From NCBI GenBank assembly GCA_964371655.1, contig CAYJOD010000005.1, forward strand, positions 107,399 to 171,398: DNA of 64,000 nt, given 5' to 3'. Under the pieces are notes generated by a model. It worked only from the letters and a program-made list of their open reading frames with translations. It ran no database searches and was not told where the DNA came from. Source of the DNA: CAZGSN01 sp964371655 (lineage in GTDB: Bacteria; Desulfobacterota; Binatia; HRBIN30). Made by a program: the position numbers and the translations under genes. This document shows positions 27,211 through 35,939 of this stretch, one piece after another (the stretch's first letter is position 1; the number at the start of each line of letters is the position of its first letter).

Positions 27211-27929
27211 TGGTTCGCATCGGCAAGCGCACTCTGGGGCCGCGACCGACGTTGGTGCTGGCGTTGTCGCGTAACGAAGCGGTGCTGCGTCAGGCGCGCC
27301 AGCTTGGCGTCGACGCGATCGAGTTTCGCATCGACGGCGTCGCGCCCCTGACGCGAGCCCACGTGCAGCGTGTCGCACGCGCCCTGCAACGACACGGACT
27401 GCCGCTCGTGGCGACGGTGCGCAGCCAACGCGAGGGCGGCGCGGCCAAGCTCAGCACGGCACAACGCGCCGAGCTCTACGACAGCGTGATGCTGGCCGTC
27501 GACGCGATCGACGTCGAGATCGCCTCGGCACCGGCTCTGGCGCGCACCTTGGACAGCGCACGCCGAGGCAAGAAGACGGTCATCCTCTCGTTCCACGACT
27601 TCAAGCGCACGCCGGCAACGGCGCGGCTCGAAGCCCTGGTGACGAAGGCGAAGCGTGCCGGCGCCGACATCGTCAAGATCGCGGCGACGCCGCGCTTGGC
27701 GGCCGATGTGATTCGCCTCTTCGAATTCACCGACAAGCACCGCCGCGACCACATTGTCGTCATCGCCATGGGCGGGCTCGGCTCGATCTCGCGTTTATTG
27801 TTCCCGCTCGCCGGCTCGCTGCTGACGTACACCAACGTCACCCCCAGCGTCGGCCAGGTACCGCTGCGGCAGTTCGCAGAGCATCTGAAGCTGTACTACC
27901 CGGCCGCCGGCGCATCGCGCCGCTCGTGA
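27210..27929 (+). CDS. aroD: Type I 3-dehydroquinate dehydratase
   Basis: Third step of the shikimate pathway: dehydrates 3-dehydroquinate to 3-dehydroshikimate through a Schiff base. It has 239 residues, the normal length. The catalytic His129 lies in ILSFHDF and the Schiff-base Lys156 in GADIVKIAA; the substrate loop GSLLTYTNVTPSVGQVPL is near the end, and EFRIDGV provides the early Glu/Arg. ATG 27210 overlaps the JAMM stop. This is the class I enzyme rather than the more widespread class II (AroQ). Confidence 0.9.
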   Translation: MVRIGKRTLGPRPTLVLALSRNEAVLRQARQLGVDAIEFRIDGVAPLTRAHVQRVARALQRHGLPLVATVRSQREGGAAKLSTAQRAELYDSVMLAVDAIDVEIASAPALARTLDSARRGKKTVILSFHDFKRTPATARLEALVTKAKRAGADIVKIAATPRLAADVIRLFEFTDKHRRDHIVVIAMGGLGSISRLLFPLAGSLLTYTNVTPSVGQVPLRQFAEHLKLYYPAAGASRRS

Positions 27930-27965
27930 CGCGAGGCAGCGCTGGCGAGCGGGCTTGCAGCGCGG

Positions 27966-28072
27966 AAAGAGAATGGAAAATCGGAAACAGGAAACCGGGA
28001 ACAGGAAACTGGTCAATTTACCGGTCTTCCATCCCCGGTTTTCGGTTTCCCGTTTTCCATTTCCTCGTGTTC
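27966..28072. repeat. B-family inverted repeat, copy 2
   Basis: GAATGGAAAATCGGAAACAG at the left, GTTTTCGGTTTCCCG and TTTTCCATTTC at the right; the same layout as 38649-38740. Non-coding. Confidence 0.75.
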
Positions 28073-28172
28073 GATTCCGGCTCTGCCGAGCTAGGGAGAG
28101 GGACGCGACACAGCACGGCGCTCATACGGCGGTTGCGCCGACTCACGGCGCAGTGTAGGCAGCAAAACTCGC

Positions 28173-29357
28173 ATGAAACGCTATTGGCTCTTTATCCTTG
28201 TCGCCGCGGCCCTGACGCTCCCGGCGTTGTGGATCCGCACCGGCGCTGTTGCCCACACGACTCCCGGCCTCGAAGCCTTCATCTTCGGCGTCGCCATTCT
28301 TGGCGGCGCCTGTCTGCTCACCTGGGGTGCGGAGGTCGCGGAGCTCGACATCTCGCAAGGCCTGGCGATCGCCTTCCTGGCCCTGGTTGCCGTGCTGCCG
28401 GAGTATGCCGTCGATCTCTACTTCGCCTGGTCGGCGGCCGCGCATCCCGAGTACACCGCCTACGCGACGGCAAACATGACGGGAGCGAACCGCCTGCTCA
28501 TCGGTCTGGCGTGGCCGTTGATCGTCGTCCTCAACCGTGTCCGCGGCCACGGCAGCGTGGCGCTTCCCAAGGAACGATCGCTCGAGCTCGGCTTCCTGAT
28601 CGCAGCCACCGCCTATTCGTTCGTGCTGCCCTTCAAAGGCACGATCGGCTTGATCGATGCGGCGGTCTTCGTCGGTCTCTTCGTCGGATACATGTGGAAG
28701 ACGGCGCACGGCCATTCGGAAGAGCCGGAGCTGGTCGGACCGGCGCTGGCGATCGCGCAGCTCCCGGTGACGGCGCGACGTATGACTGTCGTCGGGTTGT
28801 TCGTGTTTGCCGCGGCGGTGATTCTCAGCAGTGCCGAGCCCTTCGCCGAAGCGCTCATCCACATCGGTAAGCAGAGTGGCATCGACGAATTCCTCCTGGT
28901 GCAATGGCTCGCGCCCTTGGCGTCGGAAGCTCCCGAGGTAGTCATTGCCTGCATCCTGACGCTCAAAGGGAACGCGCAGGCCGGGATGGGCGCCATGGTA
29001 TCCGCCAAGGTGAACCAGTGGACTCTGTTGGTCGGGACTCTGCCGATCGTCTACAGCCTGGCGCTGGGACACCCCGGGGCACTGCATCTGGACGCCCGCC
29101 AGGTCGAAGAGATCCTGCTCACGTCGGCGCAATCGTTTTTCGCCATCGTCGTGCTCGCGGACCTGAAGCTGTCTCTGCGTGAGGCCGGACTGCTGTTTGG
29201 ACTGTTCGCGGCGCAGCTGTTCTTCCCGGATGCCTCGGTGCGCTACGGCTTCGTCTTCCTCTACCTCACGCTAGGCTTGGCCTTGCTCATGCGCCGGCGC
29301 CAGGCCGTGGTCTCGCTGCTGCGCAACGCGCTGACCGTGGACGAAGGAAAGCACTGA
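28173..29357 (+). CDS. Calcium/cation antiporter (CaCA superfamily, NCX-like)
   Basis: A 394-residue inner-membrane protein with ~10-11 helices in two halves. The first alpha repeat is GAEVAELDISQGLAIAFLAL followed by VAVLPEYAVDLYF; the second is WLAPLASEAPEVVIACILTL with the acidic SEAPE ion-binding motif and NQWTLLVGTLP. Exchanges Ca2+ (or another cation) for H+ or Na+. The position of acidic residues in both repeats supports an active exchanger; the coupling ion is unknown. Confidence 0.88.
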   Translation: MKRYWLFILVAAALTLPALWIRTGAVAHTTPGLEAFIFGVAILGGACLLTWGAEVAELDISQGLAIAFLALVAVLPEYAVDLYFAWSAAAHPEYTAYATANMTGANRLLIGLAWPLIVVLNRVRGHGSVALPKERSLELGFLIAATAYSFVLPFKGTIGLIDAAVFVGLFVGYMWKTAHGHSEEPELVGPALAIAQLPVTARRMTVVGLFVFAAAVILSSAEPFAEALIHIGKQSGIDEFLLVQWLAPLASEAPEVVIACILTLKGNAQAGMGAMVSAKVNQWTLLVGTLPIVYSLALGHPGALHLDARQVEEILLTSAQSFFAIVVLADLKLSLREAGLLFGLFAAQLFFPDASVRYGFVFLYLTLGLALLMRRRQAVVSLLRNALTVDEGKH

Positions 29358-29440
29358 TAGCCGCGTCTCGTATCCTGCCCCGGGCTGTCGGCAACCCTCA
29401 ACCCGCAGCCCGCAACCTGGAGTCCGACGCCCAATTCGCA

Positions 29441-29656
29441 GCCCAGTTCTGAGATTCGATGTACGTTTGAGCCTCGGATCGTAGCCGCGGCCGCCACCTG
29501 TCGGCCGAAGCCGAACGGCGCAGGCGGAAGGCCGTGGCAGGCGGTGTTTGCCGACCGCCCAGTGCCCCTGCAATTCGCCCGACACCACGCTCTGGCGAGC
29601 GCGGCTACGGTCCTGCGAGCAGAGACTCAAACGTACTCCGAATCTCAGTCCCAGTT
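29441..29656. mobile_element. 200-bp element with 23-bp inverted ends and 8-bp direct repeats
   Basis: Element 29449-29648 begins CTGAGATTCG...GTACGTTTGAG and ends with its reverse complement (21 of 23 positions). It is flanked by GCCCAGTT (29441-29448) and TCCCAGTT (29649-29656), 7 of 8 identical. Inside are further palindromes (GTAGCCGCGG / CGCGGCTAC). No ORF. Lies 105 bases upstream of nuoA. Confidence 0.7.
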
Positions 29657-29760
29657 ATCTTGACTTGATTTGACCCTTGACCTAAAGCGGGCGGCACGCA
29701 TTGCGTTGACTGATTACTCAGCGAAAGAATCTGCCGATTTGCTAATAGGACGATCAGCGA

Positions 29761-30117
29761 ATGTTCGACCGGTATATCGCCCTCGTGATGACGTTTCTTC
29801 TCAGCGGAGCGGTTGTCCTCCTCATGGCTTCGTTGGGGCGCATCTTGGGCCCGCAGCGTCCGAGCGCCGTGAAAGGGGAGGCGTTCGAATGCGGCAACCC
29901 ACCAACCGGAAGCGCCTGGGGCCGCTTCTCGGTGAAGTTTTACCTGACCGCCATCCTCTTCATCGTCTTCGATGTGGAGGTCGTGTTCATGTACCCGTGG
30001 GCGGTGGCCTTCCGCAGGCTCGGCTGGTTCGGATTCGCCGAGATGCTGATCTTCGTATCGGTCTTTGCGTTTGCGTTGCTGTATGTGTGGCGCAAAGGGG
30101 CATTGGAATGGGATTGA
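29761..30117 (+). CDS. nuoA: NADH-quinone oxidoreductase subunit A
   Basis: A 118-residue membrane subunit of complex I with three helices. Diagnostic loop AFECGNPPTGSAWGRFSVKF (family consensus YECG.......R...RFY) and FDVEVVFMYPWAV. First gene of the membrane-arm operon. AGGAC lies upstream of the ATG. The next gene in usual nuo operons is nuoB; here it is nuoH. Confidence 0.96.
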   Translation: MFDRYIALVMTFLLSGAVVLLMASLGRILGPQRPSAVKGEAFECGNPPTGSAWGRFSVKFYLTAILFIVFDVEVVFMYPWAVAFRRLGWFGFAEMLIFVSVFAFALLYVWRKGALEWD

Positions 30118-30119
30118 GC

Positions 30120-30268
30120 ACAGCTGCAGCCAGCCCGCTGTGCCAGCCCTCTAGAAACAGTTCATGGTGGGGCAGGCCTCAGTGCCTGCCCGGCTGCGCA
30201 GGCCGGGACGCCTGCGCCACCAGAACAGCAATCCCTTCACAGGCTCTGAGTACAGCTGCAGCCAGCCC
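30120..30268. repeat. 17-bp direct repeats around a J-type insert between nuoA and nuoH
   Basis: ACAGCTGCAGCCAGCCC occurs at 30120-30136 and 30252-30268 (TGAG before each). The 115 bases between hold a hairpin-forming GTGGGGCAGGC...GCCTGCGCCAC repeat, also related to 37420-37512. This looks like a short insertion or duplication inside the operon. Confidence 0.65.
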
Positions 30269-30307
30269 CCGGGGCGTCCGCTCCGACGCGTCGAACGATC
30301 GCAGAAC

Positions 30308-31402
30308 ATGCTGATCGAGCTCGCCATCGCCACGGTCAAGGCGCTCTTGATCATCCTCCTGATCCTGCCGCTCGCCGGCATCCTGGGTTGGGTGGAGCGC
30401 AAGGGCAGCGCCCTGATTCAAGATCGGATCGGTGCCAACCGCGCCAGCATCTTCGGCTTCGCCGGCCTCGGCCTGATCAACACCATGATGGCCGATCCAT
30501 TGAAATTCCTCACCAAGGAAGACGTGATCCCCGCCGGCGTCGATCGACTCCTGCACACCCTGGCGCCGTGCATCAGCCTGTTCCCGGCGCTGGTGGCGTT
30601 TGCCGCGGTACCCTTCGGCGACGTTCTCCACATCGGCGACCGTGCCATCAACCTGCAGGCGGTGAGCCTGAACGTCGGGGTGCTGTACGTGCTGGCGATG
30701 ATGTCGCTCGGAGTGTACGGCGTCACCCTCGGCGGCTGGGCCTCGAACAACCGCTTCTCTCTGCTCGGCGGCATTCGCGGCTCGGCGCAAATGATCTCCT
30801 ACGAGCTGGCGATGGGATTGGCGATCGTCGCCATGGTCATGACCTACGGCACCCTCGACTTACAGGAGATGGTGCGCGCGCAGGGGCGCCATATCGGCGG
30901 TTGGCTTCCGGCCTGGGGCATTCTCTACCAGCCGCTGGCGTTCGTCCTCTTCCTGATCGCCGGCTTCGCCGAGAGTAAACGCAACCCGTTCGACATGCCG
31001 GAAGGCGAGTCGGAGCTGGTGAGCGGCTACTTCACCGAATACTCGGGGATGAAGTACCTGATGTTCTTCATGACCGACTTCGTCGACGTCGCGGTGATCG
31101 CAGCGCTGATGGCGACGATGTTCTTCGGCGGCTGGCAGGTGCCGTACCTGATGGCGGACGGCCTGCATCTGCCCTGGGGTACGATGATCGCCCTGCCGCA
31201 CCTGGTCGTCGTTCTCGTTCAGTTCGTCGCCTATCTGGTGAAGGTGTTTCTACTGTGCTGGTTTCAGATCCTCATCCGCTGGGCGATGCCACGTTATCGC
31301 TACGACCAGGTGATGCGCTTGGGTTGGAAGGGTTTGCTGCCGGTGGCGCTCGCCAACGTCATGGTGACGGCGATGGTGATCCTCTGGGTGGCGGGGGCTT
31401 GA
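30308..31402 (+). CDS. nuoH: NADH-quinone oxidoreductase subunit H
   Basis: A 364-residue membrane subunit at the junction of the membrane and peripheral arms; forms the quinone chamber. Signature WVERKGSALIQDRIGANRAS near residue 27, then AGFAESKRNPFDMPEGESEL, both typical of NuoH. ATG 30308 was chosen; the frame open from 30164 runs through repeat DNA. One base separates its stop from nuoJ. Confidence 0.96.
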   Translation: MLIELAIATVKALLIILLILPLAGILGWVERKGSALIQDRIGANRASIFGFAGLGLINTMMADPLKFLTKEDVIPAGVDRLLHTLAPCISLFPALVAFAAVPFGDVLHIGDRAINLQAVSLNVGVLYVLAMMSLGVYGVTLGGWASNNRFSLLGGIRGSAQMISYELAMGLAIVAMVMTYGTLDLQEMVRAQGRHIGGWLPAWGILYQPLAFVLFLIAGFAESKRNPFDMPEGESELVSGYFTEYSGMKYLMFFMTDFVDVAVIAALMATMFFGGWQVPYLMADGLHLPWGTMIALPHLVVVLVQFVAYLVKVFLLCWFQILIRWAMPRYRYDQVMRLGWKGLLPVALANVMVTAMVILWVAGA

Positions 31403-31403
31403 G

Positions 31404-31903
31404 ATGCATCCGGCGCTGTTTCTGATTCTGGCCACATTGCTGATCGCTGGCGCGCTGGGCGTGGTGCTGATGCCAAGCCCCGTACGCAGCGCCATGTCCC
31501 TGGTCGTCACTCTGTTCATCATGGCCACGACCTTCCTGCTCCTCGACGCGCAGCTGGTCGCCGCTCTGCAAATCGTCGTATACGCCGGCGCCATCATGGT
31601 GCTGTTCTTGTTCGTCATCATGCTCCTCAACCTGCAGCAGGAGCCGCGCGCGATGGCCCGCCTCGGCGCCCGCGTCGGCGCCGGCTTCATCGCCTCCGTG
31701 TTCGTCCTGATTGCGATTCGCTTCGTTGCCAAGTTCGGGACCGACGCACACGGAATGGCCACCGCCGTGCCGGCGTCGTTCGGCAGCACCGAGCAACTCG
31801 CGGAAAGTTTATTCACGCGTTTCCTGTTTTCCTTCGAAGCCACGTCGTTGCTGCTGTTGGTCGCCATTATCGGGGCGGTCGTCGTCGCCAAGAAGTCGCT
31901 GTC

Positions 31904-31907
<4 letters not shown>
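31404..31907 (+). CDS. nuoJ: NADH-quinone oxidoreductase subunit J
   Basis: A 167-residue, five-helix membrane subunit. Typical VYAGAIMVLFLFVIMLLN stretch, which holds the pi-bulge helix. It lacks nothing essential compared with normal NuoJ (~165-185 aa). Overlaps nuoK by ATGA. Confidence 0.95.
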
Positions 31908-32212
<305 letters not shown>

Positions 32213-32214
32213 CG

Positions 32215-34146
32215 ATGCACGCTGAAGCAACCACCGTCTCCTATCTCTGGCTGATCCCCGCCTTCCCGGCGCTCGGGGTCCTGTTCAACGCTTTCTACGG
32301 TGAGCGCGCGGGCCGAGGCACGGTGAACCTGGTGGCGCCCGGAGTGGTCGGCGCCGCCTTCGCGGTGGCCTGCTACGCGTTCAGCCAGGTGTTGAACCTA
32401 CCGGCGGGAGCCTCGCTATCGCAGGTCCTGTGGCCGTGGCTGACGGCCGGGACGCTGCAGGTCGATGTGGCCTTTCGCGTCGACGCTCTCTCCGCCGTGA
32501 TGCTGCTGATCGTCACCGGCGTCGGCTTTTTGATCCACGTCTACTCGGTCGGCTACATGGCGCACGAGCCCAGCTTCGCGCGCTACTTCACCTACCTCAA
32601 CCTGTTCACCTGCGCGATGCTCATCCTCGTGCTCGCCGACAACCTGCCGCTTCTGTTCGTCGGTTGGGAAGGCGTCGGGTTGTGCTCGTACCTGTTGATC
32701 GGTTTCTGGTTTACCGAAGAAGCCAATGCCAGCGCCGGCAAGAAGGCCTTCGTCGTCAATCGCATCGGTGACGCCGGCTTTCTGTTGGGAACCTTCCTGC
32801 TCTTCTGGAGTCTGGGCCCGGGCAACCACTCGCTGAGCTTCCCGGAAATTCGCGAGCACGCCGCCCAGCTCGATCCCGGGATCGTCACCGCGATCACCCT
32901 GCTGCTGTTCGTCGGTGCCACCGGCAAATCGGCGCAGCTCCCGCTCTACGTCTGGCTGCCCGACGCCATGGCCGGTCCGACCCCGGTCAGCGCCCTGATT
33001 CACGCCGCGACCATGGTGACCGCCGGCGTCTACATGATTGCGCGCTTGAACTTCCTGTTCATCCTATCGCCGACGACGATGGCCGTCGTCGCTACCGTCG
33101 GTGCGGCAACCGCGTTGTTCGCGGCGACCATCGGCTTGCTGCAGAACGACATCAAGAAAGTCCTCGCCTATTCGACCGTGAGTCAGCTTGGATACATGTT
33201 CCTCGGCGTCGGCGTCGGGGCGTTCAGCGCCGGCGTGTTCCACCTCATGACCCACGCCTTCTTCAAGGGTCTGCTGTTTCTCGGCTCGGGCAGCGTGATC
33301 CACGGCATGAGCGGCGAGCAAGACATGCGCAAGATGGGCGGCCTACGCCGGCTCATGCCGATCACCTTTGCAACGTTCCTGACCGGAACCGTCGCCATCG
33401 CCGGTATCCCGCCGTTCGCCGGCTTCTTCAGCAAGGACGAGATCCTCGCCAACGCCTTTGGCAGCACCCACGGCAGCCCGCTGCTGTGGGCGGTAGGGGT
33501 CGCAGCTGCGGCTCTGACTTCATTCTACATGTTCCGCCTCTTGTTCATGACCTTCAGCGGCGACTGTCGCGCCGACGAGCACGCCCGTCACCACATCCAC
33601 GAGTCGCCGACGAGCATGACCTTGCCACTGATTGTCTTGGCCGGATTGTCCGTGGTCGGCGGTTGGCTGGGGTTGCCGTTGCATATCGGCTGGGGCAATC
33701 AATTCGAGCATTTCCTCGAGCCGGTGTTCGAGCATGCGCAGCAGCCGCTACATCTGAGCGAGTCAATCGAGTTGGCGTTGATGTCGGCGTCGGTGCTGGT
33801 CGCGCTCGGCGGCATGGCGGTAGCCTATGTGTTCTACGTGGCGCGCCCCGAGCTGCCGCGCCAGCTCAGCGAAAAGCTCTCCGGACTCTACGAGCTGATT
33901 TACAACAAGTACTACGTCGACGAGATCTACGACGCCGTGTTCGTACGCCCGACCGTGGCGTTCTCCAAGTGGCTGTGGCGCGTCGTCGACGTCGGCATCA
34001 TCGATGCCCTGGTGAACGGCAGCGCCGAAACGGTCGCCGCCAACAGCAGCCTGTGGCGCCGTCTGCAAACCGGCAATGTCCAGAACTACGCCGCATCCAT
34101 CCTGGCGGGCGTGGTCCTGGTGCTCGGCTACTTGGTGCTGCGATGA
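32215..34146 (+). CDS. nuoL: NADH-quinone oxidoreductase subunit L
   Basis: A 643-residue antiporter-like proton pump subunit with the long lateral helix at the C-terminus (LYELIYNKYYVDEIYDAVFV). Core motifs: LFVGWEGVGLCSYLLIGFW (TM5 Glu), LPDAMAGPTPVSALIHAATM with the TM7 region, and LLQNDIKKVLAYSTVSQLGY (TM8 Lys). ATG 32215 was chosen over an in-frame GTG at 32206 that overlaps nuoK. Confidence 0.96.
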   Translation: MHAEATTVSYLWLIPAFPALGVLFNAFYGERAGRGTVNLVAPGVVGAAFAVACYAFSQVLNLPAGASLSQVLWPWLTAGTLQVDVAFRVDALSAVMLLIVTGVGFLIHVYSVGYMAHEPSFARYFTYLNLFTCAMLILVLADNLPLLFVGWEGVGLCSYLLIGFWFTEEANASAGKKAFVVNRIGDAGFLLGTFLLFWSLGPGNHSLSFPEIREHAAQLDPGIVTAITLLLFVGATGKSAQLPLYVWLPDAMAGPTPVSALIHAATMVTAGVYMIARLNFLFILSPTTMAVVATVGAATALFAATIGLLQNDIKKVLAYSTVSQLGYMFLGVGVGAFSAGVFHLMTHAFFKGLLFLGSGSVIHGMSGEQDMRKMGGLRRLMPITFATFLTGTVAIAGIPPFAGFFSKDEILANAFGSTHGSPLLWAVGVAAAALTSFYMFRLLFMTFSGDCRADEHARHHIHESPTSMTLPLIVLAGLSVVGGWLGLPLHIGWGNQFEHFLEPVFEHAQQPLHLSESIELALMSASVLVALGGMAVAYVFYVARPELPRQLSEKLSGLYELIYNKYYVDEIYDAVFVRPTVAFSKWLWRVVDVGIIDALVNGSAETVAANSSLWRRLQTGNVQNYAASILAGVVLVLGYLVLR

Positions 34147-34181
34147 GGACGAGTGTCGTGTATCGGTTGGTGACCCTGGAC

Positions 34182-34289
34182 GCCCTCACCCTACCCCTCT
34201 GCCAGAGGGAGAGGCGAGTAGACCTGCCTCCCTCCCCCCCTGGGAGCTGGCCTGCCTTCCTCTTCCTCTGGGAGAGGGCTGGGGTGAGA
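34182..34289. repeat. G-family palindromic repeat, copy 2
   Basis: CCCTCACCCTACCCCTCTGC at the left, GGGAGAGGGCTGGGGTGAGA at the right. Lies between nuoL and nuoM, inside the operon. Confidence 0.8.
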
Positions 34290-34312
34290 GCCGTCCGCCC
34301 GGGCGTTGAGTC

Positions 34313-35914
34313 ATGAGCGCTATGCCGATTCTCAGTCTCATCGTCTTTTCTCCGTTGCTCGGTGCCGTGGCGCTGATGCTGATGGCGGCGCAGAACGACA
34401 CCGCCATCCGCCGTTTTGCGTTCCTCTACTCGCTGCTGCCGTTCACGTTGTCGCTGTGGCTTCTCTCCCAATTCGACGCCAGCAGCGGGATCATGCAGTT
34501 CAGCGAGCGCGCCGCATGGATCGCACGCTACAACATCAACTACGCCGTCGGGGTCGACGGTATCAGCCTGTTCCTGATCCTGCTGACGACCTTCCTGATG
34601 CCACTCGTCGTTCTCGGTGCCTGGGGTGACATCCACAAACGCCTCAAGGAGTACATGATCTTCATGATGCTCCTGGAGACCGGCATGCTCGGAGCCTTGG
34701 TCGCCACCGATCTCTTCGTCTTCTACGTTTTCTGGGAGCTCATGCTCATCCCGATGTACTTCCTCATCGGCGTCTGGGGCGGCGAGCGCCGCGTCTACGC
34801 CGCGCTGAAGATGGTCCTCTACACGATGGCCGGCAGCCTGCTCATGCTGGTCGCGATCCTGTACGTGGTGATCGAGTATCAAAGGCAGACAGGACAGATC
34901 AGCTTCGACATCCTCAAGCTCTACGACGCGTCGCTGCCGTTGAGCGCGCAGCGCTGGCTGTTCGCGGCCTTCGCCCTGGCGTTTGCGATCAAGGTCCCGA
35001 TGTTCCCGCTGCACACGTGGTTGCCGGACGCGCACACCGAAGCGCCGACCGGCGGCTCGGTGATCCTTGCCGGCGTGCTGCTCAAGATGGGAACCTACGG
35101 CTTCCTGCGCTTTGCGATTCCGATGTTCCCTCTCGCGGCCCACGAAGCCCTGCCCTACATCGCGGCGCTGTCGGCGGTCGGTATCGTATACGGGGCTCTG
35201 GTCTGCATGATTCAGCCCGACCTCAAGCGCCTCGTCGCCTACTCATCGGTGAGCCACTTGGGCTTCGTCATGCTCGGCATGGCGGCGCTCAACCAGCAAG
35301 GCGTACAAGGGAGCATCTACCAGATGCTCAACCACGGCCTATCGACGGGAGCGTTGTTCCTGTGCGTCGGCGTCATCTACGAGCGCCGCCACACGCGCTT
35401 GATCAGCGAGTTCGGCGGACTGTGGCAACAGCTTCCGAAGTACGCGGTCGTCTTCCTGATCGTGATGCTGTCGTCCGTCGGCCTCCCCGGACTGAATGGA
35501 TTCGTCGGCGAGTTCCTGATTCTCCTCGGCGCCTTCCAGACCCATCGGGCCGCGGCAATCGTCGGCAGCAGCGGTGTCTTGCTCGGCGCCGTGTACATGC
35601 TGTGGATGTACCAGCGCGTCATGTTCGGCCCGCTTACCAACGACAAGAACAAGGTGCTGAAGGACCTGTCACCGCGCGAGGTCGCCGTGTTCGTACCGAT
35701 CCTGGTGCTGTTGTTCGTCATGGGCATGTACCCGAAGCCGTTTCTCAATCGTATGGAGCCGTCCGTCGGCGTGCTGCTGACGCGGATGGAGAAGAAGATA
35801 GCCGCGGCGTCGGCGCTCCCTGAGAGCGCTGTCATCGTCGCGGCGCGAGATCCGGAGCAACGCGGGCTGGACGCTCACCCTGAGCTCGGTCGAAGGGCTG
35901 GCGTTCCCAGGTAA
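34313..35914 (+). CDS. nuoM: NADH-quinone oxidoreductase subunit M
   Basis: A 533-residue antiporter-like proton pump subunit. Motifs: FYVFWELMLIPMYFLIGVWG (TM5 Glu), MFPLHTWLPDAHTEAPTGGS, and MIQPDLKRLVAYSSVSHLGF (TM8 Lys). The normal core ends near RMEKKI. The last ~30 residues (after SALPESAVIV) come from a G/C-rich segment holding CACCCTGAGCTCGGTCGAAG, a common dispersed-repeat motif, so the C-terminus appears extended by repeat DNA. Confidence 0.95.
   Translation: MSAMPILSLIVFSPLLGAVALMLMAAQNDTAIRRFAFLYSLLPFTLSLWLLSQFDASSGIMQFSERAAWIARYNINYAVGVDGISLFLILLTTFLMPLVVLGAWGDIHKRLKEYMIFMMLLETGMLGALVATDLFVFYVFWELMLIPMYFLIGVWGGERRVYAALKMVLYTMAGSLLMLVAILYVVIEYQRQTGQISFDILKLYDASLPLSAQRWLFAAFALAFAIKVPMFPLHTWLPDAHTEAPTGGSVILAGVLLKMGTYGFLRFAIPMFPLAAHEALPYIAALSAVGIVYGALVCMIQPDLKRLVAYSSVSHLGFVMLGMAALNQQGVQGSIYQMLNHGLSTGALFLCVGVIYERRHTRLISEFGGLWQQLPKYAVVFLIVMLSSVGLPGLNGFVGEFLILLGAFQTHRAAAIVGSSGVLLGAVYMLWMYQRVMFGPLTNDKNKVLKDLSPREVAVFVPILVLLFVMGMYPKPFLNRMEPSVGVLLTRMEKKIAAASALPESAVIVAARDPEQRGLDAHPELGRRAGVPR
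35873..35898. repeat. K-type repeat (CCTGAGCTCGGTCGAAGG) inside the nuoM 3' end
   Basis: GCTCACCCTGAGCTCGGTCG followed by AAGGGC; resembles a widely dispersed short palindromic motif seen in many environmental genomes. Only one copy is seen in this window. Translated as part of NuoM. Confidence 0.5.
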
Positions 35915-35939
35915 GAGTCGGGAGTCGAAGGCACACGTC

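Noticed and set aside
29357..29760. tRNA or small RNA gene upstream of nuoA
   Set aside because: No cloverleaf or known RNA motif; the palindromes belong to the inserted element.
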